Below are positions 1 through 6,384 of a stretch of DNA of 7,417 bases, piece by piece; position 1 is the first letter of the stretch; each line of letters begins with the position of its first letter. The stretch is from contig QIHV01000068.1 of NCBI GenBank assembly GCA_003229135.1, forward strand, positions 1-7,417, written 5' to 3'. The notes beneath the pieces are model-generated. The model did not search any database. It had not been told where the DNA came from and saw only the letters and a program-made list of their open reading frames with translations. A program made the position numbers and the translations under genes. The stretch is from Candidatus Kaiserbacteria bacterium (lineage in GTDB: Bacteria; Patescibacteriota; Minisyncoccia; Phycocordibacterales; Phycocordibacteraceae).

Positions 1-22
1 TTCCGTCGTGCATATTTATTGA

Positions 23-51
23 ATTATATAATCAAAAATTTATATTATTAA
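23..51 (-). promoter_or_regulatory. candidate promoter for a gene that starts at the left edge
   Basis: Read on the minus strand, a -35-like TTAATA (46-51) is followed by a 17-bp spacer and a perfect -10 TATAAT (23-28). Nine bases later comes an ATG (11-13) that opens a frame beginning Met-His-Asp-Gly before the window ends. No Shine-Dalgarno lies between the -10 and this ATG, so if the ATG is a real start the transcript would be leaderless or nearly so. The region is very AT-rich, so a chance match is possible, and the gene itself cannot be judged from four codons. Confidence 0.4.
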
Positions 52-58
52 AATTAAT

Positions 59-577
59 TTACTCAACAATATTACAAGTCTTACAATATCCCATAACACG
101 TAGAGACGTATAATATATTCCCAACAGTACGAGTATGATTGCAGCGGTAGCGAAATATGATTGGTACTCACTCACTATAAGAATAGTTCCAACTGACCCA
201 AAAATTCCAAGAAATCCAATAGCACAAGGTACACACGTAACACTTGTTACCACTCCAGCGAGTAAACCGGAAAATATTCCTACGCCACCTTGTGCGATTA
301 CTTTAGAGTTTTGTTTCTCTTTACGTAAACGAGAAAAGATAAAGACCTGTAAAAGTATAAGTAGTGAGGTTGTAATGGAGAGAAGTACAAAAAGTACAAA
401 GTCAGTTGGTGTATAAAGGCTCAATTGAAAGATGAATGTGTTGCCCGGGATAGTTATTACTGGAACTGATATATATAGTGTGACGAGAAGTATTGACAAT
501 ACCACCAATGCCACCCGATAAGTCCATTTTGCAAGAATAATTTTAATTGCTGAGACAATTATTTTGAAAAAAGTCAT
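59..577 (-). CDS. MerT-like polytopic membrane protein with two CxxC pairs
   Basis: This is a 172-residue integral membrane protein with about five hydrophobic segments, near residues 21-43, 58-82, 98-118, 120-136 and 142-158. Between segments 2 and 3 lies a basic loop (RLRKEKQNSK, 83-92). Cysteines form two pairs: TCVPC with C115/C118 in the third segment, and YCKTC with C165/C168 close to the C terminus. The order of a Gly/Ala-rich helix with a Cys pair, a short Gly-rich helix, an acidic-aromatic turn (SEYQSYF), a last helix and then a Cys pair resembles the mercury transporter MerT from memory. MerT has an adjacent CC in the first of these places. The likeness suggests metal or thiol handling in the membrane but does not establish a substrate. 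The gene lies 74 bp downstream of the cytochrome b-like gene on the same strand with no visible terminator between them, so co-transcription is likely. It is the only gene here with a clear Shine-Dalgarno, as expected for an internal operon gene. An ordinary uncharacterised membrane protein is the alternative. Confidence 0.8.
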   Translation of the reverse strand: MTFFKIIVSAIKIILAKWTYRVALVVLSILLVTLYISVPVITIPGNTFIFQLSLYTPTDFVLFVLLSITTSLLILLQVFIFSRLRKEKQNSKVIAQGGVGIFSGLLAGVVTSVTCVPCAIGFLGIFGSVGTILIVSEYQSYFATAAIILVLLGIYYTSLRVMGYCKTCNIVE

Positions 578-582
578 AGAAA

Positions 583-586
583 CCTT
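583..586 (-). promoter_or_regulatory. ribosome binding site of the MerT-like gene
   Basis: On the minus strand AAGG lies five bases before the ATG at 577 (AAGG TTTCT ATG). It supports this start and stands out because the other starts in the window lack a comparable Shine-Dalgarno. Confidence 0.55.
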
Positions 587-651
587 ATATTAACATGTTG
601 GATATATTAGGTGCCGTAAATATTTATAATTACAAATTTCGTTGCTATTTT

Positions 652-2163
652 TTATTTTGATTCGGGATTTTCAAATTCTTCCCCCGGCTCCTTTGGTTCT
701 TTTTGAATGAAATATGCCAGATGCAAAAATTCAGGAACACGATTTAGGTATGGAATATATGGAAAAAGTATAAATATAAGTAAAAACGCTCCAAGTATTT
801 CTCCAGCAATTTGGTCACCATATGGATTATTAAGAAGATTAAATGCACTATTAATTACGGCAAGAGGTAGTAACCACCATGACCCCGGTGGCATTTTCCA
901 TACGCTTCCAGTTTCATCTTTGGTCATACCCAACTCAGCGGTATCCATATTGAGTGATGCCGCTCTATTGTGCAGGGCATTCATATCACGTAAAAAACGC
1001 AGTGTGTAGGTATTATTTATACTTGGATTTTCTTGGTTTAAAATAGTTGTATATAATCCGCTCTTTGCTATTGGCATAAGTGTACTTATCATTAACACCA
1101 CGGGATTTGTAGTACTAGCTACCGCTTTAGTACTTGAGCTTATATTAATGCTTGTAGTGGCAGCGACAGTATATAGTTTTGCTTGCTGCATATATATTTT
1201 TTGCTGAGCTTGTGATGAGTTGGTAAATATTGTCCATGCATTATTGTTTTGAGTACCTGCTAAAAACTGCTGATATGGTATGGCTATAAAAACTTTTCGT
1301 GTATCAAATTTATATGGGTCTATAGAATCAAGATATGTTGCTGTACCTGAAGTATGATTGAATTCCTGTAACATCGTGGTAGCTACTAAATTGGGGTTTT
1401 GATTGGCAATATCGGCAATACGTACTGCTGGAACGTATGGAGAATGGAAAAAGAGAGCAAGTACAAGAATTATCACCGTAAGTATTCCGCCACGAAGGAA
1501 TAGTTTTTTATGGTCTGCCTTAACCATTTTATATGGAGCATCTTTACGGTAGGGTCGTGAGACTCCGTAGGCATGTACCAAAATATAATGAAGAATAAAG
1601 AAAAATAATATAGTTAGAGGGATAATGATAACGTGTATTGCAAATGATTGTATGTAATTTAACGGATTGAGCCAGTAACCCAAATGTACACCATTCCAGA
1701 AATCAGCTCCGGAAACTGCTCGATATTGAGAAGAAAAATCACCACGTAAACCATAGCCAAATTCAGTTTGAATAAGTGCTAAAGAAAATATAAGTGCGCC
1801 CAGAACCCATACCATCCTCCGCGGGGCACGGAAACCGCTTGTAGAGAAACCTACAAGGATATGTAGTATAAGTATTGCAATAAATGCCTGCGCCGCCCAA
1901 AGGTGTACGCTGCGAAAATAAATTCCCCACGGTACCGTTAGCCACCAGTTCTGACCCATAAATGCCATAGTTACACCAGTTATGACCAATATCATAAGAG
2001 ATGTTAGTGCCATGAAGCCAAGTGAATAGAATATTTTATTACCATAGGATGGCATCCTATGGATATAAACTTTATCTATGAGTGTTCTAAACGCGTTGGC
2101 GTTTTGGCTATATACAATTGGTTCTCGTTGCTCATTAGCCACAACTTTATCGTAGCACATCAT
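652..2163 (-). CDS. cytochrome b / b6-like diheme membrane protein with large loop insertion
   Basis: This 503-residue protein matches the cytochrome b/b6 fold: hydrophobic helices near 46-68, 85-108, 117-133, 174-196 and 225-241, then a final one near 452-472. The four expected heme ligands are present: H87 and H101 in helix B (14 apart), H177 and H192 in helix D (15 apart). The 15 spacing is typical of b6, whereas mitochondrial-type cytochrome b has 14. R84 and the FGYGLRG stretch (135-141) fit the family. Residues 242-425 form a polar Asn/Ser/Thr-rich segment between helices E and F, far longer than the normal ef loop. At its end PPGSWW (425-430) stands where quinol-oxidising cytochromes b have PEWY. 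A third subunit IV helix (G) is not seen, and the tail is acidic and soluble. The role is probably transmembrane electron transfer through two b hemes with quinone or another donor, but no Rieske or cytochrome c1/f gene is nearby. Two Met codons in a row (2163 and 2160) open the frame without a Shine-Dalgarno, so the exact start is uncertain. The gene is divergent from the DoxX-like gene and likely co-transcribed with the MerT-like gene. Confidence 0.85.
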   Translation of the reverse strand: MMCYDKVVANEQREPIVYSQNANAFRTLIDKVYIHRMPSYGNKIFYSLGFMALTSLMILVITGVTMAFMGQNWWLTVPWGIYFRSVHLWAAQAFIAILILHILVGFSTSGFRAPRRMVWVLGALIFSLALIQTEFGYGLRGDFSSQYRAVSGADFWNGVHLGYWLNPLNYIQSFAIHVIIIPLTILFFFILHYILVHAYGVSRPYRKDAPYKMVKADHKKLFLRGGILTVIILVLALFFHSPYVPAVRIADIANQNPNLVATTMLQEFNHTSGTATYLDSIDPYKFDTRKVFIAIPYQQFLAGTQNNNAWTIFTNSSQAQQKIYMQQAKLYTVAATTSINISSSTKAVASTTNPVVLMISTLMPIAKSGLYTTILNQENPSINNTYTLRFLRDMNALHNRAASLNMDTAELGMTKDETGSVWKMPPGSWWLLPLAVINSAFNLLNNPYGDQIAGEILGAFLLIFILFPYIPYLNRVPEFLHLAYFIQKEPKEPGEEFENPESK

Positions 2164-2171
2164 TTTTTAAA

Positions 2172-2189
2172 TGTACGCCACTATGTACA
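2172..2189. promoter_or_regulatory. candidate operator dyad TGTAC-N8-GTACA
   Basis: The 87-bp divergent spacer between the cytochrome b-like and DoxX-like genes holds a perfect five-base dyad, TGTAC (2172-2176) and GTACA (2185-2189), eight bases apart. The hexamer ATGTAC is also directly repeated 12 bp apart (2171-2176, 2183-2188). It lies just upstream of the cytochrome start, where a repressor could act on that gene. No regulator family is assigned and chance is possible. Confidence 0.3.
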
Positions 2190-2214
2190 CATGATTGTTA
2201 TTAACTTAACGTAT

Positions 2215-2243
2215 TTGCATTTTTATTGAAGCACTGATATTAA
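2215..2243 (+). promoter_or_regulatory. candidate promoter of the DoxX-like gene
   Basis: TTGCAT (2215-2220) and TATTAA (2238-2243) are separated by exactly 17 bp, a good sigma70-type arrangement. The -10 ends seven bases before the ATG at 2251, so transcription would begin at or next to the start codon. No Shine-Dalgarno is present in that gap, which agrees with a leaderless message. Confidence 0.5.
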
Positions 2244-2250
2244 TAAATGT

Positions 2251-2739
2251 ATGGAACAATCATTTAGCGGGAAATCATTTGTTGCGTTGCGTATTACTTT
2301 TGGATTGGTATGGCTTATTGATGCCTCGTTCAAATGGCAACCGGCATTTCTTAATAATTTTGTCAGTTATCTAGTTAATGGGGCACAAGGACAGCCGGAA
2401 GCAATACAGGCATGGATTGGTTTTTGGATACATATGGTTTCCACGGACCCTTACGCCTTTGCGATTGTTATTGCCATCGTCGAAACAGCGATTGCCCTAG
2501 GGCTTATATTTGGTTTTTTAACAAAAGTTACAATAATCAGTGGTATGGCACTGGCGTTTGTAATTTGGTCAACAGCTGAAGGTCTTGGTGGACCGTATGT
2601 TACCGGCTCAACTGATATAGGAGCATCTATCATCTACATACTAGTCTTTATTTCATTGTGGATGGGACGAAGTTGGAGATATTACAGTATAGATGGAATA
2701 ATACGAAAACGCTTCCCAGCATTTTTGGGAAAGTGGTAA
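2251..2739 (+). CDS. DoxX/DoxD-family membrane protein
   Basis: This 162-residue membrane protein has hydrophobic helices near residues 10-26, 68-90, 93-108 and 122-138. Family-like features are the N-terminal R14 in the first helix with G18, K28 just after it, an acidic residue in the second helix (E78), the STAEGLGGPY stretch (107-116) and TDIGASIIY (121-129), which is typical of the DoxD/TQO small-subunit and DoxX group. The length fits the family. DoxD is a subunit of archaeal thiosulfate:quinone oxidoreductase, and some DoxX proteins are linked to thiol and oxidative stress responses; which role applies here cannot be told. Divergence from a cytochrome b-like gene and convergence on trxB fit a membrane redox role (inference). 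The ATG follows a promoter by seven bases and has no Shine-Dalgarno. The 3' end is 37 bp from the trxB stop, with no convincing terminator between. Confidence 0.85.
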   Translation: MEQSFSGKSFVALRITFGLVWLIDASFKWQPAFLNNFVSYLVNGAQGQPEAIQAWIGFWIHMVSTDPYAFAIVIAIVETAIALGLIFGFLTKVTIISGMALAFVIWSTAEGLGGPYVTGSTDIGASIIYILVFISLWMGRSWRYYSIDGIIRKRFPAFLGKW

Positions 2740-2776
2740 GCAGAGCCTGTATAAGTAAATAGCCAAATGAGAAGTC

Positions 2777-3742
2777 CTATACTTTTGATTTTGCACGTGT
2801 AGCAATCCAATGGTAAAGGTCTTCGGTTGCCTTTACAGCATCGCCTACTGCGATGCTGTTTTGATGATAAAGCTCATCTGTACAATCACCTGCGGCCCAC
2901 ACGCCTTCTACTGATGCTCGTTGTGTGCGTGGATCTACTTGTATATGATGCGTTTCATTTTGTGAGAGTATATCTTTTATAAAATTAGTATTTGGAGTAA
3001 CACCTATCTCAACAAATATTCCAGTAACCGATATTTCCGTTACATGATCGGTATCTCTATCTTTTACTATAAGTCCGGTAACAAATTTATCACCACGTAC
3101 TTCAATAGTTTCAACATTGGTTACTGTATGCATATTTGGGTGTTTAAGAAGCTGGGCTACAGTCACCGGGTCTGCTCTGAATTCTTTGCGTCGGTGAACA
3201 AGAGTAACTGATTTCGCATATGCGAGAAGTTGCGCCGCTGTTTCAAATCCGGCATTGCCACCACCAATAACAGCTACGTCTTGACCGGAAAATAATGGAC
3301 CGTCACACGATGCACAGTAGGTAACACCCTTATTTTCAAATTGTGCTGCACCGACAACATTGAGCTTGCGCCGTGAAGCACCCGTTGCTACAAGTACGGA
3401 ACGTGTGCGTAGTATCCTATCGGACTTCAAAGTTATTTGAAATATATTATCATTGTGTTCCATCTTTGTGACACATTCGCCCTTGCACACATCCACAGTA
3501 TCGCCCTTATAAGCATTTAAGTGTTTTTCCAATGATGCGGCAAGTTCGGTGCCGGAAATTTTTATAGTACCAATCCAGTTTTCAATACCTTCAGATACTA
3601 CACTTTGTCCGCCAATCTCATCGGTTACAAGAACCGTTGAGAGTTTCTTGCGTGCAGCATAAATACCACTTGCAACTCCTGCCGGTCCTCCTCCTATAAT
3701 AATTAAATCTTTAATATCGTTTGTGTTGATAATTGTTTGCAT
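2777..3742 (-). CDS. trxB: thioredoxin reductase-like / AhpF C-terminal-like flavoprotein
   Basis: This 321-residue protein has the standard TrxB length and layout: FAD-binding GGGPAG (17-22), GGQ (44-46), redox-active CASC (143-146, usual form CATC) followed by DG, NAD(P)H-binding GGGNAG (160-165), HRRKEFR (183-189) and the C-terminal FAD motif AAGDC (283-287). It should pass electrons from NADPH through FAD and the CxxC to a thioredoxin-type partner in the cytoplasm. The HRRxxxR motif is the usual NADPH signature of TrxB. The surrounding text (GVTYCxxCDGPLFxG, VAVIGGGNxGxExA, GIFVxIGxxPNT) reads more like the AhpF C-terminal domain. The N-terminal thioredoxin-fold domains of AhpF are absent, so a separate thioredoxin or glutaredoxin would be needed; none is in the window. 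The start at 3742 lies right after a promoter-like pair and has no Shine-Dalgarno. It is separated from ftsZ by a strong hairpin, so it is probably its own unit. Confidence 0.92.
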   Translation of the reverse strand: MQTIINTNDIKDLIIIGGGPAGVASGIYAARKKLSTVLVTDEIGGQSVVSEGIENWIGTIKISGTELAASLEKHLNAYKGDTVDVCKGECVTKMEHNDNIFQITLKSDRILRTRSVLVATGASRRKLNVVGAAQFENKGVTYCASCDGPLFSGQDVAVIGGGNAGFETAAQLLAYAKSVTLVHRRKEFRADPVTVAQLLKHPNMHTVTNVETIEVRGDKFVTGLIVKDRDTDHVTEISVTGIFVEIGVTPNTNFIKDILSQNETHHIQVDPRTQRASVEGVWAAGDCTDELYHQNSIAVGDAVKATEDLYHWIATRAKSKV

Positions 3743-3750
3743 AAGTATTT

Positions 3751-3778
3751 ATAATAACGGTTATAGAAGAGTGGGCAA
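3751..3778 (-). promoter_or_regulatory. candidate promoter of trxB
   Basis: Read on the minus strand, TTGCCC (3773-3778) and TATTAT (3751-3756) are 16 bp apart, lying between the ftsZ hairpin and the trxB start. The -10 ends eight bases before the ATG at 3742, again leaving almost no leader and no Shine-Dalgarno. The -10 differs from consensus at one base, and the -35 keeps only TTG. Confidence 0.45.
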
Positions 3779-3785
3779 GTGTGCA

Positions 3786-3823
3786 TAAAGTAATGCGGCG
3801 AATACATTCGCCGCATTACTTTA
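3786..3823 (-). terminator. hairpin terminator after ftsZ
   Basis: A perfect 17-bp inverted repeat (3786-3802 and 3807-3823) encloses a four-base loop and has a GC-rich core GCGGCGAA/TTCGCCGC. It starts 17 bp past the ftsZ stop. On the minus strand it is preceded by a T/A run (GTTTTTAAAG), but the sequence after the stem is only ACTTTATGC, so the U-tract is weak and lies partly inside the stem. An RNA-stabilising 3' hairpin is the alternative. Confidence 0.65.
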
Positions 3824-3840
3824 AAAACAACCTATATTTA

Positions 3841-5121
3841 TTATTTTTTATGACGACGCAAGAATTGTGGAATTGCTCCCCAAGCATCTTCATCATCAGA
3901 TTTTGAATTTGTAGGGGCGTGTGATGTCTGTGTAGGCGGTACTTTAGGCATCTCTGTACGTTTTGTAGGAACTGCAGTAACAATAGGCTCTTCCTTGCCT
4001 TTCTTTTTTGATTCTTGAGCTTTTGATTCTTGAGTTGGCTTCTTTTCCACATCAGGCTTAAGAATATCATTATAAATTTTGCTACGCTCCTCTTGTTGAC
4101 GGTCTGATGGAAGAGTAAAGAGGGAATTTTCTTGTTCAGCAATCTCATGATGGTCAATAGAATTTTCAGGAAATCCGGTTGCAATAACAATTATACGAAT
4201 CTGCCCGTTTTTGAGTTTTTCATCGCGCATCATACCGAAGACAATTCGTGCATTTTTATCAGTTGATTCGTTAATAACCCCTGCCGCTTCTTGTATTTCG
4301 AGAATTCCAAGATCGTCTGACCCCGCAACTACGAATAGAACACCTTTGGCACCATTGATTGAAACACTGAGAAGTGGGGAATTAACAGCACGGCCCGCTG
4401 CTTCTTTAGCGCGGTTATCACCTTCTGCAATGCCGATGCCCATAAGTGCCGGACCGGCACCCTCCATAACTGTTTTAATATCATTAAAGTCAGTATTAAT
4501 TTCACCAGGTGTGGTAATGATGTCGGAAACACCCTCTACCGCCTGACAAAGAATTTCATCACATAGTGCAAATGCACTTTTCGCAGAAGTGTCTTGGTCA
4601 ACAATCGAAAGAAGTTTATCGTTAGGTATAACAATATATGCATCTACTTCTTTTTTGAGTTCTTCAAGTCCACGTTCTGCAATAAGTGTTCGTTGCGCGC
4701 CTTCAAAAGAAAATGGTTTGGTAATAACAGCGATGGTAAGTGCTCCAAGCTCTTTAGCAATTTTTGCAATAATTGGTGCTGCACCCGTTCCAGTACCACC
4801 ACCCATACCACAGGTAATAAATACCATATCGGAGCCCTGAAGTGCTTCCTGAACCTCCTGGCGAGTTTCTTCCGCAGCTCTACGGCCAAGATCCGAATCC
4901 ATACCAGTACCAAGACCTTGTGTGAGATTCTTGCCAATATGAATTTTACGCTTAGCCAGTGAACGGTGAAGATCCTGAGCGTCACTATTGATAGATATAA
5001 ACTCCACGCCCTTTACTTTGGAATTGACCATATGATTAATGGCATTTCCTCCAGAACCTCCAACGCCAATAACACGAATTCGTGCAAAAGTTTCAATTTC
5101 TGATTCTACTCGTTTAGACAT
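3841..5121 (-). CDS. ftsZ: cell division protein FtsZ
   Basis: This 426-residue tubulin homologue polymerises with GTP into the division ring. The N-terminal nucleotide-binding GVGGSGGNA (19-27) and the tubulin signature GGGTGTG (108-114) within ITCGMGGGTGTGAAP are intact, as is the synergy loop region NTDFNDIKTVM (209-219) that completes the neighbour's GTPase site. The globular part ends near residue 320. A charged, Lys/Glu/Gln- and Pro-rich linker follows (about 325-410), and then the conserved C-terminal peptide AIPQFLRR (416-423) with a basic HKK end, which normally binds FtsA. Length is in the usual range. It lies 84 bp downstream of ftsA on the same strand, and a hairpin terminator follows its stop. 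The gap before it has no clear Shine-Dalgarno; an extended -10-like TGGTATCAT lies about 30 bases upstream but lacks a good -35, so readthrough from ftsA is the simpler source of its message. Confidence 0.98.
   Translation of the reverse strand: MSKRVESEIETFARIRVIGVGGSGGNAINHMVNSKVKGVEFISINSDAQDLHRSLAKRKIHIGKNLTQGLGTGMDSDLGRRAAEETRQEVQEALQGSDMVFITCGMGGGTGTGAAPIIAKIAKELGALTIAVITKPFSFEGAQRTLIAERGLEELKKEVDAYIVIPNDKLLSIVDQDTSAKSAFALCDEILCQAVEGVSDIITTPGEINTDFNDIKTVMEGAGPALMGIGIAEGDNRAKEAAGRAVNSPLLSVSINGAKGVLFVVAGSDDLGILEIQEAAGVINESTDKNARIVFGMMRDEKLKNGQIRIIVIATGFPENSIDHHEIAEQENSLFTLPSDRQQEERSKIYNDILKPDVEKKPTQESKAQESKKKGKEEPIVTAVPTKRTEMPKVPPTQTSHAPTNSKSDDEDAWGAIPQFLRRHKK
4006..4034. repeat. 15-bp tandem duplication in the ftsZ linker
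   Basis: The unit TTTTGATTCTTGAGC (4006-4020) is followed directly by a second copy (4021-4034 match; the next base differs). It is in frame and encodes a repeated ESKAQESK-like stretch in the disordered linker of FtsZ, around residues 363-372. Replication slippage is the likely source. Confidence 0.7.
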
Positions 5122-5205
5122 AATATATGCGGTGATTAATTCTCACTATGATACCAGAACTGTGTGCTGTGCATAGATTGACACCGTTGGGTTGTGTGTT
5201 TGAAT

Positions 5206-6384
5206 TCATGGTGTAAATTGATGTATAAATTTACGAAATAAATTACCCAAATGCATAAACCATGATTGTCGGAACATTTCGGTATCTCCTGTAAGTCCCC
5301 ACAAAGCGATACCGTATGCTACGGCCCAAGTGCCGTCACGCAGTTTAATATGCGTTGTAATATTTTTTGTAGGAGACAGTTCGGCAGTACGTGCAGGCAA
5401 GGACAATACCTTACGTGCAATATCGATTGCCGCCGTGGCGCCACCTCCACCACCAGAAAGAATAATTCCAACAGGAAGTGGACCACGTCGCCCAATAGTT
5501 TTGAGATGCTTTTCAATAAGTTGCAGAATACGCGTTAGACGCGATGCGATGATAGTATCAATTTTTTTACGTGGATACATAACACCACCCAAACGCCCAA
5601 GCTTCACGCGTTCAGCATCCTCGAGTGAAATCTTAAATGCAAGTGCAATATCATCTGTTACTTGTGCACTACCTGCAAGAAGGGTTTTGATTGAAAGTGG
5701 AATACCCTCATCATATACCACAATAGATACTGTTTCCGCACCTATATTTGCAAGCAAACATCCACGCATTTTCTGGTCGTTACTGAGCGTTACATAACTA
5801 CCAGCAAGTGGGGAAGCCATCTGGTCAATAATCGCAATATCAGCTTCTTCAGTTACATCTACCAGAGCGTCTGCCTGAGATGACAGACAGGTAACAAATA
5901 GAAAATCAACTTCCAAACGCGTGCCTTTCATTCCGAGCGGATGTCCGTATGTTTTAACTCCATCCACACGGTACTCAAGCGGAATCTCATGAAGGATACG
6001 TCTATTAAGAAACGCTGGTGCGGCAGCCTCACGTGCTGTTTTAATGGCTGTTTCAAGGTCAAGTTCAGTAACTTCTTGATCGGCACGAGAAATAATTGCC
6101 TCACCGCTACCGCGTGTCTCATCGAGTGAAATACTACCAATAGCAAGGAACCCGTTTTTGACAGGTACGCGCGCTGAGTATTCTGCCGCCCGTTTTGCCG
6201 CTTTGATACTTGCCGTTACCTCATCTTTATTTGTGACGTACCCTTGATGCATCCCATATGTTGGTGCACTGCCAGTACCAATGACAGATAAAGACCGATT
6301 ACCCTTATCAGTAGTTTCCTCAATAACGACCATTTTTACCTGGTACGTTCCAATATCTATTCCAGTTACGGTTCTTCGTGTCAT
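5206..6384 (-). CDS. ftsA: cell division protein FtsA (divergent)
   Basis: This 392-residue actin-family protein tethers FtsZ filaments to the inner membrane. Phosphate-1 loop GIDIGTYQVK (8-17) fixes the N terminus, so the start at 6384 cannot be moved downstream. The SHS2-type insert specific to FtsA spans about 80-165. The phosphate-2 region reads LANIGAETVSI (211-221), where the family usually has an Asp two residues before Gly (DIGGGT); here it is N213. The adenosine motif is a glycine-rich LSGGGGGA (309-316). The last 20 residues (373-390, with W375, F376, L379, L382, F383, F386, I387 and interspersed Arg/Lys) form an amphipathic helix that suits membrane binding. The 5' end overlaps ybeY by 65 bp in another frame and has no Shine-Dalgarno, so translational coupling is plausible. 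ftsZ follows after 84 bp. MreB or a pilus-type PilM protein is less likely because of the ftsZ neighbour and the terminal helix. Confidence 0.93.
   Translation of the reverse strand: MTRRTVTGIDIGTYQVKMVVIEETTDKGNRSLSVIGTGSAPTYGMHQGYVTNKDEVTASIKAAKRAAEYSARVPVKNGFLAIGSISLDETRGSGEAIISRADQEVTELDLETAIKTAREAAAPAFLNRRILHEIPLEYRVDGVKTYGHPLGMKGTRLEVDFLFVTCLSSQADALVDVTEEADIAIIDQMASPLAGSYVTLSNDQKMRGCLLANIGAETVSIVVYDEGIPLSIKTLLAGSAQVTDDIALAFKISLEDAERVKLGRLGGVMYPRKKIDTIIASRLTRILQLIEKHLKTIGRRGPLPVGIILSGGGGGATAAIDIARKVLSLPARTAELSPTKNITTHIKLRDGTWAVAYGIALWGLTGDTEMFRQSWFMHLGNLFRKFIHQFTP

Noticed and set aside
135..1009. Plus-strand open frames opposite the MerT-like and cytochrome b-like genes
   Set aside because: The minus-strand proteins have clear helices, heme ligands and Cys motifs, whereas these frames show no recognisable features.
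2713..2731. Inverted repeat TTCCCA/TGGGAA with 7-base loop at the end of the DoxX-like gene, as a trxB terminator
   Set aside because: The stem is only six base pairs, lies inside coding sequence, and on the minus strand is followed by GCGTTTTCG, not a clean U-tract.
5178..5206. Perfect TTGACA on the plus strand between ftsA and ftsZ
   Set aside because: The hexamer 17 bp downstream is TGAATT, a poor -10, and no plus-strand gene follows.
5122..5208. Readthrough of the ftsA TGA as a sense codon (Gracilibacteria-type code)
   Set aside because: FtsA already ends in a proper amphipathic membrane helix, and ybeY also ends at TGA; the continued frame has no FtsA-like content.
4211..5797. Long open frames antisense to ftsZ and ftsA
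   Set aside because: They mirror the strongly supported ftsZ and ftsA frames, show no family motifs and have no start signals.
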